64,000 bases of DNA from Cerina litoralis (GTDB taxonomy: Bacteria > Bacteroidota > Bacteroidia > Flavobacteriales > Flavobacteriaceae), in assembly GCA_022008415.1 (NCBI GenBank), contig JAIRBC010000007.1, positions 1-64,000 of the forward strand. Direction: 5' to 3'. The position numbers and the translations under genes were made by a program. Below the pieces are notes generated by a model. That model ran no database searches, was not told the origin of the DNA, and saw nothing but the letters and a program-made list of their open reading frames with translations. Position 1 is the stretch's first letter. Every line of letters begins with the position of its first letter. Positions 63,648 through 64,000 of this stretch are shown piece by piece.

Positions 63648-64000
63648 TTATGGATTATCCGTGATAGCCGCTTGGATGCTCCTTTCCAAAATGGATTTCA
63701 AAAGGGCAAAGGACGAAGGTTTTTGAACATAAATATTCGCCCCTTGAGAGGCCAGTCTTTTTGCTACTTTAGTAACGAAGGTGGTGGAATATATAACCAC
63801 CGGGATAAGGTCCAATCGTTTATTGTCCCGGATTTTTATAAGGCATTCCTCACCGTTCATTCCTGGCATATTCAAATCCAAAAAAATAATTCGTGGAAGA
63901 TTTAAACCCTTATCTTCTAAATGGGAGATCATTTCTTGCCCCTTTTTAAATTTTATTACTTGGGCATCTTTTTGGACCTCACTAATGGCATCTTCGAATA
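63648..64000 (-). CDS. Response regulator receiver domain, 5' part outside the window
   Basis: The frame stays open to the right edge of the window, so this is the C-terminal part. Reading inward it continues FEDAISEVQKDAQVIKFKKG, then the phosphoacceptor region IIFLDLNMPGMNGEECL, YSTTF and QKPSSFALLKSILERS. An ATG at 63932 lies inside the domain and is not the start. It has no output domain at the end. It lies 22 nt upstream of the histidine kinase start and is probably co-transcribed with it. Confidence 0.9.
   Translation of the reverse strand, partial: FEDAISEVQKDAQVIKFKKGQEMISHLEDKGLNLPRIIFLDLNMPGMNGEECLIKIRDNKRLDLIPVVIYSTTFVTKVAKRLASQGANIYVQKPSSFALLKSILERSIQAAITDNP

Overview
The window is chromosomal DNA from a member of the Bacteroidota, most likely the family Flavobacteriaceae. 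The evidence is the gene content (DUF4136, DUF4252, DUF3127, DUF3098, a GT117/DUF2723 membrane protein, a Bacteroidetes-type LeuRS and long urocanate hydratase), the lack of clear Shine-Dalgarno sequences, and several promoters of the Bacteroidetes type (TTTG, about 19 nt, TAnnTTTG). The genus cannot be fixed from the sequence alone.

Layout. 1-130: the 3' end of a 5S rRNA gene and its terminator. 0.2-9.1 kb: glutamate dehydrogenase, a YiaW/YiaV/TolC-like envelope export set, a lipoprotein with sugar-dehydrogenase-like propeller, HEAT repeats and cytochrome c, and a BamA/TamA-type outer membrane protein beside a decayed outer membrane gene. 9.8-12.7 kb: DUF4136 protein, then a Tat-exported Gfo/Idh/MocA oxidoreductase with a DUF1080 3-keto-glycoside hydrolase. 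12.8-17.9 kb: a plus-strand operon with a perfect operator-like inverted repeat over its promoter (cupin, OsmC, two AhpD-like proteins, GT2 glycosyltransferase, SDR, DUF488, zinc-ribbon protein, membrane protein). 18-21.8 kb: a divergent pyruvate-kinase-like protein, an NDH-2 type dehydrogenase and a Nudix-fold regulator. 21.8-29.3 kb: a candidate small RNA, homogentisate dioxygenase and a complete histidine utilisation operon (hutH-I-U-G, minus strand).

29.4-47.8 kb is mostly housekeeping: nitroreductase, flavin reductase, DUF3127, aat, tag, a TonB-like protein, truB, uppP, DUF3098, ftsX, leuS, SemiSWEET, a YugP-type peptidase, polA, an exported glycosylasparaginase, cutC, a membrane metallophosphoesterase and a thioredoxin fold without cysteines. 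leuS carries three apparent in-frame insertions, two of them palindromic. 48-52 kb: the GT117 membrane protein, a DUF4252 lipoprotein and tRNA-Gln(UUG). Behind the tRNA lies about 0.8 kb of decayed DNA, then a Tat-signal PLP enzyme and an L-lactate permease gene broken by a deletion and frameshift. 56.5-64 kb: small stress-type membrane proteins, a DUF2383 protein, CsbD, and a signalling set of three single-domain response regulators around a multi-PAS histidine kinase; the last regulator runs off the window.

Functionally, the window joins amino-acid catabolism (Glu, His, Tyr/Phe via homogentisate), periplasmic sugar oxidation, a redox-protection operon with its own regulated promoter, and a stress-signalling region at the right end.
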